Shown: positions 26,837 to 36,578, counted from the first letter of the stretch. The stretch is 58,272 nucleotides of DNA from VMCP01 sp964408945 (GCA_964408945.1 CAYPBJ010000013.1:1-58272); one strand, 5' to 3'. Translations and numbers: made by a program. The notes: a model not told the origin generated them from the letters alone.

Positions 26837-27706
26837 TTGAACCGAAAAATTTCATCGGTAATCACTACAATCGACGGTCATAACATGGCCGTCGATTTGT
26901 TTTTACCCGAATTTCCTTCCAGTGAAGGAATTCAAACCATCGTTTATGTTCACGGCTTCAAAGGCTTTAAAGATTGGGCCTTTGTTCCTCATTTGCACGA
27001 TTTTCTTGTCACAGAGAACACTGCCGTAGTTACTTTTAATTTCACCCACAATGGGGTTGATAGAAGAGATTTTGATGATCTTCAAAGATTTGCTGACAAC
27101 ACCGTTACTCAAGAACTACGTGACATGGAATCAATTGCCCTTTGGTTGGTTAATGAAGCTTGCCAAGAGTATAACCTGCATCCTGAAAAGATATCTTGGC
27201 TTGGTCATAGTAGAGGAGGAGCTAATGTGATTTTATTTGCCTCTAAATTCCCCGATTATATAGATAAAATTGTTACGTGGGCTGCCATTGATAGTTATGA
27301 AACTTTATTTAAATCCATCGATAAAAACGAATGGAAATCCAAAGGTACCGTCCAAATATTGAATACCAGAACGAACCAAGAAATGCCCTTGAATTACATC
27401 ATTTGGCAAGACTTAGAACTACACAGTAAAGAATACAACATCCTTTTAGCAGCAGGTTCTTTGACCAAACCTTGGTTAATCATTCATGGAAACTCAGATA
27501 TGGTAGTACCCATTGCTGCCGCGCGAAACTTATACGAGGCTTGTGATCATAGCACTAAAATTGAAATTGATGGACAAGATCACACTTTCGGATGCAAACA
27601 CCCTATGAAAGATTTATCAGAAGCACCCCATGATTTTTGGTTCATTCTAGACAATACGCTAGAATTCATTACCGAAGAACTAGAAGATTCTGATATACAA
27701 ATCTAG
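26837..27706 (+). CDS. Alpha/beta hydrolase, probable TTG start abutting the tRNA
   Basis: A 289-residue serine hydrolase fold protein. It shows an oxyanion-type VHGFKGFKDWAF segment, the nucleophile elbow GHSRGG (Ser125), an acidic DMVVP block and a late DHTFGCKHP segment supplying the likely His. The substrate is unknown; related proteins are often annotated as dienelactone-hydrolase-like or peptidase-like. The family's N-terminal strands begin before the first ATG (26885), so the TTG at 26837, one base after the tRNA CCA end, is preferred; no other start exists in frame before a stop inside the tRNA. The tail overlaps the convergent Sua5 gene by 4 bp. Transcription from the tRNA promoter is likely. 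Confidence 0.85.
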   Translation: MNRKISSVITTIDGHNMAVDLFLPEFPSSEGIQTIVYVHGFKGFKDWAFVPHLHDFLVTENTAVVTFNFTHNGVDRRDFDDLQRFADNTVTQELRDMESIALWLVNEACQEYNLHPEKISWLGHSRGGANVILFASKFPDYIDKIVTWAAIDSYETLFKSIDKNEWKSKGTVQILNTRTNQEMPLNYIIWQDLELHSKEYNILLAAGSLTKPWLIIHGNSDMVVPIAAARNLYEACDHSTKIEIDGQDHTFGCKHPMKDLSEAPHDFWFILDNTLEFITEELEDSDIQI

Positions 27707-28683
27707 ATTAATGAACTTCTTTTAGCGCTCGCACGTTTAAGTCGATCGTTAATAGCTACACCAAGATTTTCGTTTGGAGCCCATTCAAACAAAACATTTT
27801 TGAAATTTCCTTTATCCAATTTGCGCAAAAGGGCGAAAAGGTTTTTACTTCCTTCTGAAAATTCTCCATTTTCAGTAAAGTAGAAATTTTGTGCCCCAGA
27901 ATCTTTTAGTTTTTCCGATTTTTTACTCCAATAAATTACAGCATCTATTTGAACATCTAATTTAATGTGATCTTCTAAAGCATACAGTTTGCAAAAGGGA
28001 GAATAGTGGTGTTCTAATTGTCCGGGTGCAGCGATAGGTGAGGAAATGTTTTCTTTAATTCCAAATATTTGAACATCAGGTAGAAAACTACGCAATGCAT
28101 CTTCAGAGATTCCGCCTGGCCTCAAAATCTCAATTGAATTTTCTAATACTCTCACAATGGTAGATTCAATACCTACCTTACAGCTACCACCATCCAATAT
28201 ATAGGGAATCTTTCCTTGAAGTTGATCAAAAACATGCACCGCCGACGTCGGTGAAACATAAGTGAAAGGATTTGCACTTGGTGCGGCCAACGGAAAATCC
28301 AACTGTTTCAAAAGCTCTAAGGTCATTTCATTGTTGGGCATCCTCAACGCAACTGTGTCCCCACCAGAGGTAACAAGATCAGGTATAATAGTTTGCTTTT
28401 TGAGAACCAAGGTAAGTGGCCCAGGCCAAAAATGTTCAGCCAACTTCAGCGCTAATTTTGGAATATCAGCGGCAAACAAATGTATTTGTGAAACCTCTTT
28501 GATATGAACAATTAACGGGTCAAAAAATGGCCGATTTTTCACTTCAAATATTTTCGCTACAGCTTGCTCATTCAAAGCATTCGCTGCCAATCCATACACA
28601 GTTTCAGTGGGTATTCCCACCGTTTCATTTTTTCGAAGGAAATCAGCTGCTTGATGTATATCTGTGCCTATGATTGTTGGCAT
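27703..28683 (-). CDS. L-threonylcarbamoyladenylate synthase (Sua5/YrdC type)
   Basis: A 326-residue protein that makes the threonylcarbamoyl-AMP used for t6A37 of ANN-decoding tRNAs. The YrdC domain (about 1-200) has TVGIPTETVYGLAANA at the N-terminus, KNRPFFDPLIVHI, and the SANPFTYVSPT strand. A C-terminal Sua5 domain (about 210-326) distinguishes it from short YrdC. The start is set at the ATG at 28683; an upstream in-frame TTG would reach the neighbour's stop codon. It lies 12 bp after the response-regulator gene and may be co-transcribed with it. It converges on the hydrolase gene. Confidence 0.93.
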   Translation of the reverse strand: MPTIIGTDIHQAADFLRKNETVGIPTETVYGLAANALNEQAVAKIFEVKNRPFFDPLIVHIKEVSQIHLFAADIPKLALKLAEHFWPGPLTLVLKKQTIIPDLVTSGGDTVALRMPNNEMTLELLKQLDFPLAAPSANPFTYVSPTSAVHVFDQLQGKIPYILDGGSCKVGIESTIVRVLENSIEILRPGGISEDALRSFLPDVQIFGIKENISSPIAAPGQLEHHYSPFCKLYALEDHIKLDVQIDAVIYWSKKSEKLKDSGAQNFYFTENGEFSEGSKNLFALLRKLDKGNFKNVLFEWAPNENLGVAINDRLKRASAKRSSLI

Positions 28684-28695
28684 TATCAAACCCAA

Positions 28696-30051
28696 TTATC
28701 TCCGCTTTAAAGTGTACTTATCAATTTTATTGTAGAGGTGACTACGTTGAATATCAATTTCAGTTGCAGTCTTTGCAACATTCCAGTTATTTTGGATGAG
28801 CTTGCGTTCAATAAATACTTTTTCTGCCCAATCTCTGAAATCTTGAAGGGTCGCGTAATTATCTACAACACCAAAGGGATCTGAACCTCGTTGTGCTGGA
28901 TTGCTGTAAGAGTATACGTCGTCTCCCGTAATTTCTTTATCGCAAAGAATAACCAATCGTTCAACTACGTTTCTTAATTCTCTAATATTACCAGACCAAT
29001 TCACATCTTGCAACGCTCTGTAGCCATCTTCAGTAAATTTCTTTCCCAATAATCCGTTTTCTTGGCAAATTTCACCCAAGAATTTATTGGCAATTAATGG
29101 AATATCATCTACTCTCTCATTAAGAGTTGGTACGTGAATTAAAATTACCGACAATCTATGATATAAATCCATTCTAAAATTGCCTTTTTCAATTTCGTCG
29201 AGCAGGTTTTTATTCGTTGCTGCAACAATTCTCACGTCTACTTTAATTTCTTTATCTCCACCCACTCTCGAAATTCTTCCTTCTTGAATCGCTCTAAGTA
29301 CCTTCGCTTGAGCAGCCATACTCATATCACCAATTTCATCAAGAAACAAAGTGCCTCCATGAGCTTGTTCAAACTTTCCAATTCTTTGCTTTATTGCGGA
29401 TGTAAAACTGCCTTTCTCATGTCCAAAAAGTTCACTTTCAATCAGTTCAGTGGGGATACTCGCACAATTGACCTCAATCAATGGCATACTAGCACGAGTA
29501 CTTTTTTCGTGAATCCATCTAGCAACCAATTCTTTTCCCGTTCCGTTCTCTCCGGTAACCAATACCCTCGCTTCAGTAGGCGCAACCTTTTCGATAGTGT
29601 CTTTAATTTTTTGAATAGCCGGTGTTTCACCTATTATATCAAAAGTTTTAGCCACTTTTCTTTTCAGGACTGCGGTTTCCACCACCAAGTTGTTTCGATC
29701 TATGGCATTTCTGAGTGTGATTAACAACCTATTTAAATCTGGTGGCTTGGTGATAAAATCATAGGCTCCCTTCTTTGTACTTTCAATGGCCATTTCTACG
29801 TTTCCGTGTCCGGAAATCATAACCATAGGAATTTCTGGCTTTAATGCCTGAACTCTTTCCAACAATTCCACACCATCTATACCTGGCATCTTAACATCGC
29901 ACAAAATCACGTCGAAGTCATTTTTTTGAATTATTTGCCAGGCCTTTTCGCCATTCTCAGCCAAAGTAACCTCAAAGTTCTCGTATTCAAGTATTTCCTT
30001 CAAGGTTTCTCTGATAGGTGCTTCATCATCAATCACTAATATATTTGGCAT
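28696..30051 (-). CDS. Sigma-54-dependent response regulator, NtrC family
   Basis: A 451-residue regulator. It has a receiver domain (1-120) with phosphoacceptor Asp52 and Lys102, a central AAA+ domain (about 140-375) with Walker A GENGTGKE (167-174), and a Fis-type helix-turn-helix at the C-terminus (WNVAKTATEIDIQRSHLYNKI). The sigma-54 contact loop reads GSFTSA (214-219) in place of the usual GAFTGA. No histidine kinase gene is adjacent, so the partner is unknown. A CATATTTG box lies in the upstream gap but has no spaced -33 partner. Confidence 0.94.
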   Translation of the reverse strand: MPNILVIDDEAPIRETLKEILEYENFEVTLAENGEKAWQIIQKNDFDVILCDVKMPGIDGVELLERVQALKPEIPMVMISGHGNVEMAIESTKKGAYDFITKPPDLNRLLITLRNAIDRNNLVVETAVLKRKVAKTFDIIGETPAIQKIKDTIEKVAPTEARVLVTGENGTGKELVARWIHEKSTRASMPLIEVNCASIPTELIESELFGHEKGSFTSAIKQRIGKFEQAHGGTLFLDEIGDMSMAAQAKVLRAIQEGRISRVGGDKEIKVDVRIVAATNKNLLDEIEKGNFRMDLYHRLSVILIHVPTLNERVDDIPLIANKFLGEICQENGLLGKKFTEDGYRALQDVNWSGNIRELRNVVERLVILCDKEITGDDVYSYSNPAQRGSDPFGVVDNYATLQDFRDWAEKVFIERKLIQNNWNVAKTATEIDIQRSHLYNKIDKYTLKRR

Positions 30052-30163
30052 ACTGTTATTATTATTGGTTCTGTCTACAAATATGGTGATTTATTTATTA
30101 GACAGTATATCGAGTTATACTCCGGTAATCCACACTCTTTTTTACGACGAGTTTCAAAAAATA

Positions 30164-30195
30164 TTTGTTAAAGTGTAGTATTTGGCTCATATTTG
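30164..30195 (+). promoter_or_regulatory. Candidate promoter for the porP/sprF-like gene
   Basis: TTTG (30164-30167), a 20-nt spacer, then CATATTTG (30188-30195), one mismatch to TAnnTTTG, 17 nt before the ATG at 30213. Confidence 0.45.
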
Positions 30196-30212
30196 AAATT
30201 GTTACGGAAATC

Positions 30213-31346
30213 ATGCGCAGATTGACGATGAGAAACTACAAACTATGGATCGGTGCAGCTTTTATGCTGTTTGCTTCTAATGTGAGGGCCCAACAGGATC
30301 CGAACTTTACCCATTTTGCATACAACAGATTGCTGTTCAATCCCGCTTACGCAGGTGCTTCTGGCAATTTTTGTTTGAATGCAATCAATCATCAACAATG
30401 GGTGGGTTATGAAGACCAAACTTCCATCCTGAAAACAAAAAGGGGTACTCCTATTGACGAAAATTTCAGTAACAACATTGCACCTCAAACAACAGGTATT
30501 GGATTCACTGCCCCTATTTCGTTAAATATCAAAGGTGAAAAAATCAATATCGGCGGACTATACGGAGCTTTCATGCAAGATAATATTGCCTATGAAGAAA
30601 ACACTTACATGAGAGGCGGATTTGCTGGCGCTTACACATTGCCCGATGGTTCTGACATCAGACTTGGATTTGAAGTTACTTCATTAACCAAAGCTTTAGA
30701 CGGATCAAAACTTAGATATCATGACCCCAATGATCCATTTATACCCAATGCTAGAGTTGCAGATACACGTGTAACATTTGGTGCAGGTGCTTATTATCAA
30801 AATCCAAACATCATGGACGGTGCTTGGGCTGGAGTTTCATTATCTCATCTTGTGCCTCAAACGTATCAATACGGTAGCGGTGGTAATATTAAAGTAACAA
30901 CTGCTCGACACCTATATTTAATGGGTGGTTATAAACAAGAAAACTTTTTGGGTAACGGTGCTCTAACATTAGAACCAGCATTCATGTTGAAATCAGCGAT
31001 GGGAGAGAACGGTGGTTTTATTAAACCTGAACTTGACCTTCAAGGAATGGTTACATGGAATTCATTATATGCTGGTGGAGTGAATTTACGGGCATACGGA
31101 CTTGGAATTGATGCTTTGAGTTTGATGCTTGGCTACTATGTGCCATTGCCATCGGGAGCTATGTCTGAAAGAAGTAATTTAAGAGTAGGGTATTCTTATG
31201 ATATTACTTTATCCAATGTGTATAGAACTAGTTTTGGTACTCATGAAATTCAAGTGAATTATTGCTTTAATTTCGAGTTACCAGATCGCCCCCCAAAAAT
31301 TTATCGTCACCCTCGTTACATGATTCGTGACCCTAAGTCTGATTAA
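30213..31346 (+). CDS. PorP/SprF family type IX secretion system membrane protein
   Basis: A 377-residue outer-membrane beta-barrel. A signal peptide ends near VRAQQDP, followed by the family start QQDPNFTHFAYNRLLFNPAYAGA. PorP/SprF proteins assist type IX secretion and, in gliding bacteria, surface display of SprB-type adhesins. Placement directly before gldK matches the order porP-porK-porL-porM-porN known from Porphyromonas. The start is one of two ATGs (30213 or 30228); the one at 30213 is used, both leave the signal peptide intact. A promoter candidate precedes it, and gldK has its own strong promoter. Confidence 0.93.
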   Translation: MRRLTMRNYKLWIGAAFMLFASNVRAQQDPNFTHFAYNRLLFNPAYAGASGNFCLNAINHQQWVGYEDQTSILKTKRGTPIDENFSNNIAPQTTGIGFTAPISLNIKGEKINIGGLYGAFMQDNIAYEENTYMRGGFAGAYTLPDGSDIRLGFEVTSLTKALDGSKLRYHDPNDPFIPNARVADTRVTFGAGAYYQNPNIMDGAWAGVSLSHLVPQTYQYGSGGNIKVTTARHLYLMGGYKQENFLGNGALTLEPAFMLKSAMGENGGFIKPELDLQGMVTWNSLYAGGVNLRAYGLGIDALSLMLGYYVPLPSGAMSERSNLRVGYSYDITLSNVYRTSFGTHEIQVNYCFNFELPDRPPKIYRHPRYMIRDPKSD

Positions 31347-31407
31347 TGTTATCCACACACAATAAACATTTAAAAAAAACGTTAAGAAATATTGAAAGGT
31401 TCAAAAA

Positions 31408-31438
31408 CTTGGAAAATTCAATGAAATCCATATTTTTG
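31408..31438 (+). promoter_or_regulatory. Promoter of the gldKLMN operon
   Basis: CTTG (31408-31411), a 19-nt spacer and TATTTTTG (31431-31438), close to the tRNA promoter in form. It leaves a leader of roughly 35 nt to the gldK ATG. Confidence 0.75.
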
Positions 31439-31479
31439 CAACTTCGGAATAAAAATATCTGATTAAGAAAAAATTGATA

Positions 31480-32991
31480 ATGATGAAAAACCCAATTAAC
31501 GGTTTCATTTCAAGAATGAAAAATAGGAGCATCAACCTTGGTGTATTAGGTAAAGGTAAATTCTTTTACGCCGCTATGGTATCTGTTTCCATGTTTATCG
31601 CTGGTTGTCCTAGCGATACAGGAGATTTGATCGGAGTTCAGGGCAGAAGTCCTTGGTTTCACCCACAACCTCCAGGAATGATTTATGTTAAATCAGGAAC
31701 CTTCCATACAGGTCAAGGAACCCAAGACGTATTTCAGTCTTACCTCGAACCTAACAAACAAATGACCATTTCTGGTTTTTGGATGGATGAAACAGAAATC
31801 ACTAACAATGAGTACCGCCAATTTGTGGACTTCGTTATTGATTCATTGGCTCGTACCATCTTAAACGAAGAGACTGGTGAAGGTGTGCATTTAGAGTTGG
31901 CCAAGAAGCCAACTGAACCTGCAACTGGCGCAGCTTTGTTCTATTCTAGAATTGACGATGATCAGGATCTTGAATACGATCCTAACGCGTTTGATAACGA
32001 TGGTAATCCAATGAAATTCATCAATTATGATGAACCTTTAGATTGGAAATACCGAGCAAAGAGTGGTGAAAACTTCGATGCAATCTTGTATCAGAAGATG
32101 TGTTACCAAGGAAATGAGCGTTTCCAATTTAAACGTCAAATCGATACCCGTAAATTAGTCTATCACTACCAATGGATAGATCTTGTATTGGCAGCAAATA
32201 CTGATCGCGACAAGTATAATCCTAAAAACAGAAGCGAATTCTTGGTTGACGAAGATGTGTTAGTTTATCCTGATACTCTTTGCTGGATTAGAGATTTCAC
32301 CTATTCATTCAATGAGCCAATGGCTAGAAATTATTTCTGGCATCCAAAATATGATGAATATCCTGTGGTTGGTGTGAACTGGGCACAAGCTCGAGCTTTC
32401 TGTCACTGGAGAACTAAACTAAAGACTTCTTATTGGTCTAAAATGGGTCTTCCAAATACAGAAGATTTCAGATTACCCACTGAATATGAATGGGAGTACG
32501 CAGCTAGAGGAGGAAGGATAGGTAACAGATTCCCATGGGGTGGTCCCTATGCTAGAAATAGTAAAGGATGTATGTTGGCTAACTTCAAGCCAATGCGCGG
32601 CGACTATGGAGCAAGTGACGGTGGTGTTTACCCAGTTCGTGTAGATTCCTATTTCCCTAACGATTTCGGTCTGTATAACATGTCAGGAAACGTAGCTGAG
32701 TGGACTTCTACTGCTTGGGATGAAACCAACAACTCAATAGTTCATGACCTAAATGGTAACTATGATATCTATATCAAAGAGCATTCTATGAACGCTGCAG
32801 AACAAGAAAAAATCAAGAAAATTCCAATTTCTCGTAAGCGTAAAGTAATTCGTGGTGGTTCTTGGAAAGACGTAGGTTATTTCATCGAATGCGGTGCAAG
32901 AACCTATGAGTATCAAGATACAAGTAAATGTTACGTCGGGTTCCGTTGTGTACAAGAGTATATCGGCCGTTCAAACCTAGACAGTAAATAA
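31480..32991 (+). CDS. gldK: Gliding motility/type IX secretion lipoprotein GldK (PorK)
   Basis: A 503-residue lipoprotein. The hydrophobic N-terminal segment ends in MFIAGC (Cys43 lipidation site), after an unusually long basic n-region. The remainder is an FGE-sulfatase-like domain, with GFWMDETEITNNEYRQFV near residue 100, FRLPTEYEWEYAARGG and a C-terminal GFRCV. GldK forms the periplasmic ring with GldN in the type IX system. The start is the ATG at 31480, with ATG 31483 and an upstream TTG (31474) as alternatives. It has its own promoter at 31408-31438 and is followed by gldL after 49 bp. Confidence 0.97.
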   Translation: MMKNPINGFISRMKNRSINLGVLGKGKFFYAAMVSVSMFIAGCPSDTGDLIGVQGRSPWFHPQPPGMIYVKSGTFHTGQGTQDVFQSYLEPNKQMTISGFWMDETEITNNEYRQFVDFVIDSLARTILNEETGEGVHLELAKKPTEPATGAALFYSRIDDDQDLEYDPNAFDNDGNPMKFINYDEPLDWKYRAKSGENFDAILYQKMCYQGNERFQFKRQIDTRKLVYHYQWIDLVLAANTDRDKYNPKNRSEFLVDEDVLVYPDTLCWIRDFTYSFNEPMARNYFWHPKYDEYPVVGVNWAQARAFCHWRTKLKTSYWSKMGLPNTEDFRLPTEYEWEYAARGGRIGNRFPWGGPYARNSKGCMLANFKPMRGDYGASDGGVYPVRVDSYFPNDFGLYNMSGNVAEWTSTAWDETNNSIVHDLNGNYDIYIKEHSMNAAEQEKIKKIPISRKRKVIRGGSWKDVGYFIECGARTYEYQDTSKCYVGFRCVQEYIGRSNLDSK

Positions 32992-33040
32992 TCATTAAAT
33001 AACAACTAAAACAAAATAACCAAACTAATTAAAAATTAAA

Positions 33041-33694
33041 ATGAGCAAAAGTTTTTTTGAATCTAAGAAGTGGAAGACAACCATGAACTTCGTTTATGGT
33101 TTCGGTGCGGCAATCGTTATTGTAGGAGCACTTTTCAAAATTTTGCACTTAGCAGGTGCGAACTTCATGTTGTCAGTAGGTCTTTTGACTGAGGCAGCAA
33201 TTTTCGCTATTTCTGCGTTTGAACCAATTCATTCTGAACCAGATTGGACATTGGTATATCCCGAATTAGCCGGAGGTGAGCCTACATCTAGAAAATCAGG
33301 TGGTAGCAGCGTATCTCAGCAATTAGATAGCATGTTAGCACAAGCAAAAGTTGGTCCTGAATTGATTGAAAGTTTAGGTACTGGTCTTCAGTCTTTGAGT
33401 TCAAATGTTAAAGATATGGCAAGTATGTCAAGTGCGGCTGTAGCAACAAAAGAATATGCTGAAAGCGCAACCAAAGCAGCTGCTAATATGAACAGCATCT
33501 CTGAAAGTTCATCAGTTGTTTCAGATTCTTTAGGTTCTTTCTCTAGCAGCCTTTCTGGTGTTCTAAGTAACATCACAGCAACCGAACATGCTACTGCTCA
33601 ATTCAAGTCTGAAATTGAAGATTTGAATAAGAATTTGTCAAACTTGAACAATATTTATGGCAACATGTTGAGCGCTATGGGCGGCAACAAATAA
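33041..33694 (+). CDS. gldL: Type IX secretion/gliding motor protein GldL (PorL)
   Basis: A 217-residue inner-membrane protein. Two transmembrane segments at the N-terminus (about 15-37 and 41-59) carry FGAAIVIVGALFKILHLAG and GLLTEAAIF; Glu51 is the intramembrane acid expected to couple proton flow. The rest is a Ser/Ala-rich cytoplasmic coiled-coil tail. GldL pentamers surround a GldM dimer to form the rotary motor that powers type IX export and gliding. It lies between gldK (49-bp gap) and gldM (42-bp gap). Confidence 0.96.
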   Translation: MSKSFFESKKWKTTMNFVYGFGAAIVIVGALFKILHLAGANFMLSVGLLTEAAIFAISAFEPIHSEPDWTLVYPELAGGEPTSRKSGGSSVSQQLDSMLAQAKVGPELIESLGTGLQSLSSNVKDMASMSSAAVATKEYAESATKAAANMNSISESSSVVSDSLGSFSSSLSGVLSNITATEHATAQFKSEIEDLNKNLSNLNNIYGNMLSAMGGNK

Positions 33695-33736
33695 TTGATT
33701 CCAACGTTTTATTTAAACATAATAATCTAAGAAGAA

Positions 33737-35500
33737 ATGGCAGGTGGAAAACAGAGTCCACGTCAGAAGATGATCAACATGATGTATCTCGTGTTGACTG
33801 CACTTTTGGCGTTGAACGTTACAAAAGAAATCTTGCTGGCATTTACTGTAATCGACAATTCACTAAAGAAGTCAACTGCAAATATTGACTTGAAGACAGT
33901 GAAGATGGTTGAAAGTTTACAGAAATTGTCAGGCGATAACGTAGCTGCGGCTTCAGCGTTAAAGCTTTCAAGTAATGCAAATACCATCACTAAGGGTTTT
34001 GTTGAAAGTATTCATTCAATCAAAACTGATTTGTTGAGATATTCTTTGGGTGCTACTGACCCTAAGCAGACAGAATTAGATCCTGTTGAAGCATTCAATA
34101 TTGAAGAGGAAAAGAAGAGTGAATATAAGTTCTTCAAGGCTTATCCTTGGGCTGAGACAAAAATGGGTGAGATGCCAGAATTAAAAGCTGGTGATAACTT
34201 AGATGATCACGTTCGTTATTTTAATGAAGAATTAGCGGGTAAACGTGGTAAAGATCTCGAGTTTTCAATTAACGATACTCGTGCTAAGTTATTAGACCTT
34301 TTAAATCAGGCTTCTAAAGACCCAAATTTGGGTAAAAATCCAGAAACTGTTTCATACCTTAAGAGTAAGTTGACAGAAATTTCACAAAAAACCTCATTAT
34401 TAGCTGGAGATGTGAAAGATCCACTTTCAAATAAGTCTGGTAAGATTAAAGATCATGAAGGCAAGGAATTGAATTGGGCTGAAGTTTACATGCATAGCAC
34501 TCCTTTAGCAGCGGTGTTTGCAATCATGTCAAAAATTGAGAACGATGCGAAATTGTTGGAATCTGAAATTTGTCAAACTCTCGCGGAATCAGTGAGTGCT
34601 GCAGATTTTAAATTTGATGCAATTATACCTGTGGTATCAGCTAAGACTGGTGCTGTTGTTACTGGTCAGACCTATGAAGCCGACATTTTATTGGCAGCTT
34701 ACAATTCCAAAGCTCAAATGAAGATTTTTGTCAATGGAAATAGCGTACCAGTTGAAGCCGGTGTTGGTAAATACAAAGTGACTCCTCAGTCTCCAGGAAC
34801 GAATAGTATGAAAGTAAAGATTGTTGTACCTAAACCAGGTGGTGGAGAAGAATCAATCGATGCTGATGCAGAATTTACTGCCTTTGCACCTTCTGCTGCG
34901 ATTTCTGCTGATGCATTGGCGGTGTTTTATGTAGGTCTTGAGAACCCAGTTTCGGTTTCTGTCGGAGGTATTGATCCTTCACAATATTTGGTACGTATCG
35001 TAAATGAAAAAGATGGACCAACAAACGCAAAGATTGTGGGTTCTAAAGGTAAATATTCAGTAAGTGTGCCAAGTCGTCAAGATGCAAAAGTTAAAATTCA
35101 AGTTGCAGTAAAGCTTCCTGACGGTAGAGTAAAATCTATGGGTGAGAAAGTATTTAAAGTAAATAGAGTACCAGATCCACGCTTCCGTTGTGGAGGTGTT
35201 GAATTTAAAGGTTCTGTTTCTTTAGAAGCACTTAAATATCAGCAAGCTGCTACAGCCGTTCTTGATGGTTTTGTATACGAAGGTGTTAAATTCAAAGTTA
35301 CTGGTTACAAATTCATGGCAGTTGGCCGTAGAACTAACGGTCCTCGTTTTGCAAAGAGCAGTTCTGCTAGTTTAGAGCCAGTAAAAGGTATTCTTGGAAT
35401 GTTAGGTTCTGGTGATTTGATGACATTTACAGACATTACAGCAGTAGGTCCTGATGGAACAAGTCGTCTACTTGACAATGCAAGTGCACAAGTAAAATAA
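33737..35500 (+). CDS. gldM: Type IX secretion/gliding motor protein GldM (PorM)
   Basis: A 587-residue protein. The N-terminus MAGGKQSPRQKMINMMYL runs into a single transmembrane helix (about 16-36), followed by a long helical periplasmic region and beta-rich domains (from about 300), as in structural GldM/PorM. The dimer spans the periplasm and transmits torque from GldL to the GldKN ring. Only 4 bp separate it from gldN, indicating tight co-expression. Confidence 0.97.
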   Translation: MAGGKQSPRQKMINMMYLVLTALLALNVTKEILLAFTVIDNSLKKSTANIDLKTVKMVESLQKLSGDNVAAASALKLSSNANTITKGFVESIHSIKTDLLRYSLGATDPKQTELDPVEAFNIEEEKKSEYKFFKAYPWAETKMGEMPELKAGDNLDDHVRYFNEELAGKRGKDLEFSINDTRAKLLDLLNQASKDPNLGKNPETVSYLKSKLTEISQKTSLLAGDVKDPLSNKSGKIKDHEGKELNWAEVYMHSTPLAAVFAIMSKIENDAKLLESEICQTLAESVSAADFKFDAIIPVVSAKTGAVVTGQTYEADILLAAYNSKAQMKIFVNGNSVPVEAGVGKYKVTPQSPGTNSMKVKIVVPKPGGGEESIDADAEFTAFAPSAAISADALAVFYVGLENPVSVSVGGIDPSQYLVRIVNEKDGPTNAKIVGSKGKYSVSVPSRQDAKVKIQVAVKLPDGRVKSMGEKVFKVNRVPDPRFRCGGVEFKGSVSLEALKYQQAATAVLDGFVYEGVKFKVTGYKFMAVGRRTNGPRFAKSSSASLEPVKGILGMLGSGDLMTFTDITAVGPDGTSRLLDNASAQVK

Positions 35501-35504
35501 AAAT

Positions 35505-36578
35505 ATGAAAAAGATTTTTCGCATAGCTTTAATTTTAGGACTAGTTGGTGCTAGTTTGCCATTAAGCGCCCAGGATTGGGGCGGAGGATGGGGTGGAGGA
35601 GATGATGAACCTAAGAAAACTACAACCGGAAAAGGTGGAAAAGCCACCAATAAGGAAGTGAATTTAGGTTCTTCAGCTACAACTCCAACACCGCAGCCAA
35701 CTGAAGCACCGAAGGTAGTAATTGAAGCAATTGGTACACATTATGATGATGCACCTCAAGCTCATTATGAGCCAGAGTATGTAAATCAAGATACGAACCT
35801 ATCTCTTGTTCAAGGAGACTCACTCTTGATTCGCAGACCTTATCTTCGTCAAGCCGATGTGAAGTTCAGAAAAAGAGTTTGGAGAGTTATTGATTTACGT
35901 CAAAAATTAAACAAGAACTGGACCTGGCCAAGAAGCCCTATCACCCAAGTGTTTTGGGAATTAGGTACAAAAGGTTTGGTTAGAGCCTATGCGAATGATT
36001 CTTTTAGAAGGGTTGTAACTCCTGAGAAAATTCTTGAAATCGTTTCAAGTTTAGATAAAGTTCCTGTTTTAGCACCAGGTGTAGCTGCTGAGGAAGCTAC
36101 AGCCGATGATTATGTTGATTCTATGGTTGTAGTTACTTTTAAGTATTATGACATTAAGAAATTTGAGATAATGGAAGATTGGGTGTTTGATTACAAGCAT
36201 GGCGAAATGAAGCCAATTATTATTGGAATCGCACCAATTAAGCCTGAAGTAATTGATGTACAGTTACCTGATGGAACTACACAAAAAAAGCAAGTGGGTG
36301 AAAGCAAACCCTTCTGGTTGCTTATGGATGATTGTAGACCTACATTAGCAAAATCTCAAGTTTTTAATAGATACAATGATGCCATGCGCTTAAATTGGGA
36401 TCAACAGCTCAACTTACACCGTTTGTTTGATAGCTACATTGTGAAACAAACAGATTATGATGATCTTTACATTTCAAGTAAAGTTGATTTTAAAGATGAT
36501 GGTGTAGCGGTGCTTTTAGAAGCTGAAAAGATTAAGAATGATTTGTTCATATTTGAACATGATCTTTGGGAGTATTAA
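35505..36578 (+). CDS. gldN: Type IX secretion/gliding ring protein GldN (PorN)
   Basis: A 357-residue periplasmic protein with a signal peptide (about 1-22, ending LSAQ). A Gly-, Trp- and Asp-rich start to the mature protein (DWGGGWGGGDDEP), a Thr/Pro linker, and the conserved GldN core from about residue 110 (RPYLRQADVKFRKRVWRVID) follow. GldN binds GldK to build the large periplasmic ring. It is the last gene of the operon; a strong terminator follows at 36607. Confidence 0.96.
   Translation: MKKIFRIALILGLVGASLPLSAQDWGGGWGGGDDEPKKTTTGKGGKATNKEVNLGSSATTPTPQPTEAPKVVIEAIGTHYDDAPQAHYEPEYVNQDTNLSLVQGDSLLIRRPYLRQADVKFRKRVWRVIDLRQKLNKNWTWPRSPITQVFWELGTKGLVRAYANDSFRRVVTPEKILEIVSSLDKVPVLAPGVAAEEATADDYVDSMVVVTFKYYDIKKFEIMEDWVFDYKHGEMKPIIIGIAPIKPEVIDVQLPDGTTQKKQVGESKPFWLLMDDCRPTLAKSQVFNRYNDAMRLNWDQQLNLHRLFDSYIVKQTDYDDLYISSKVDFKDDGVAVLLEAEKIKNDLFIFEHDLWEY

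Noticed and set aside
32749..32955. Reading frame on the minus strand inside gldK
   Set aside because: It is antisense to the conserved C-terminal FGE-sulfatase core and has no start context.
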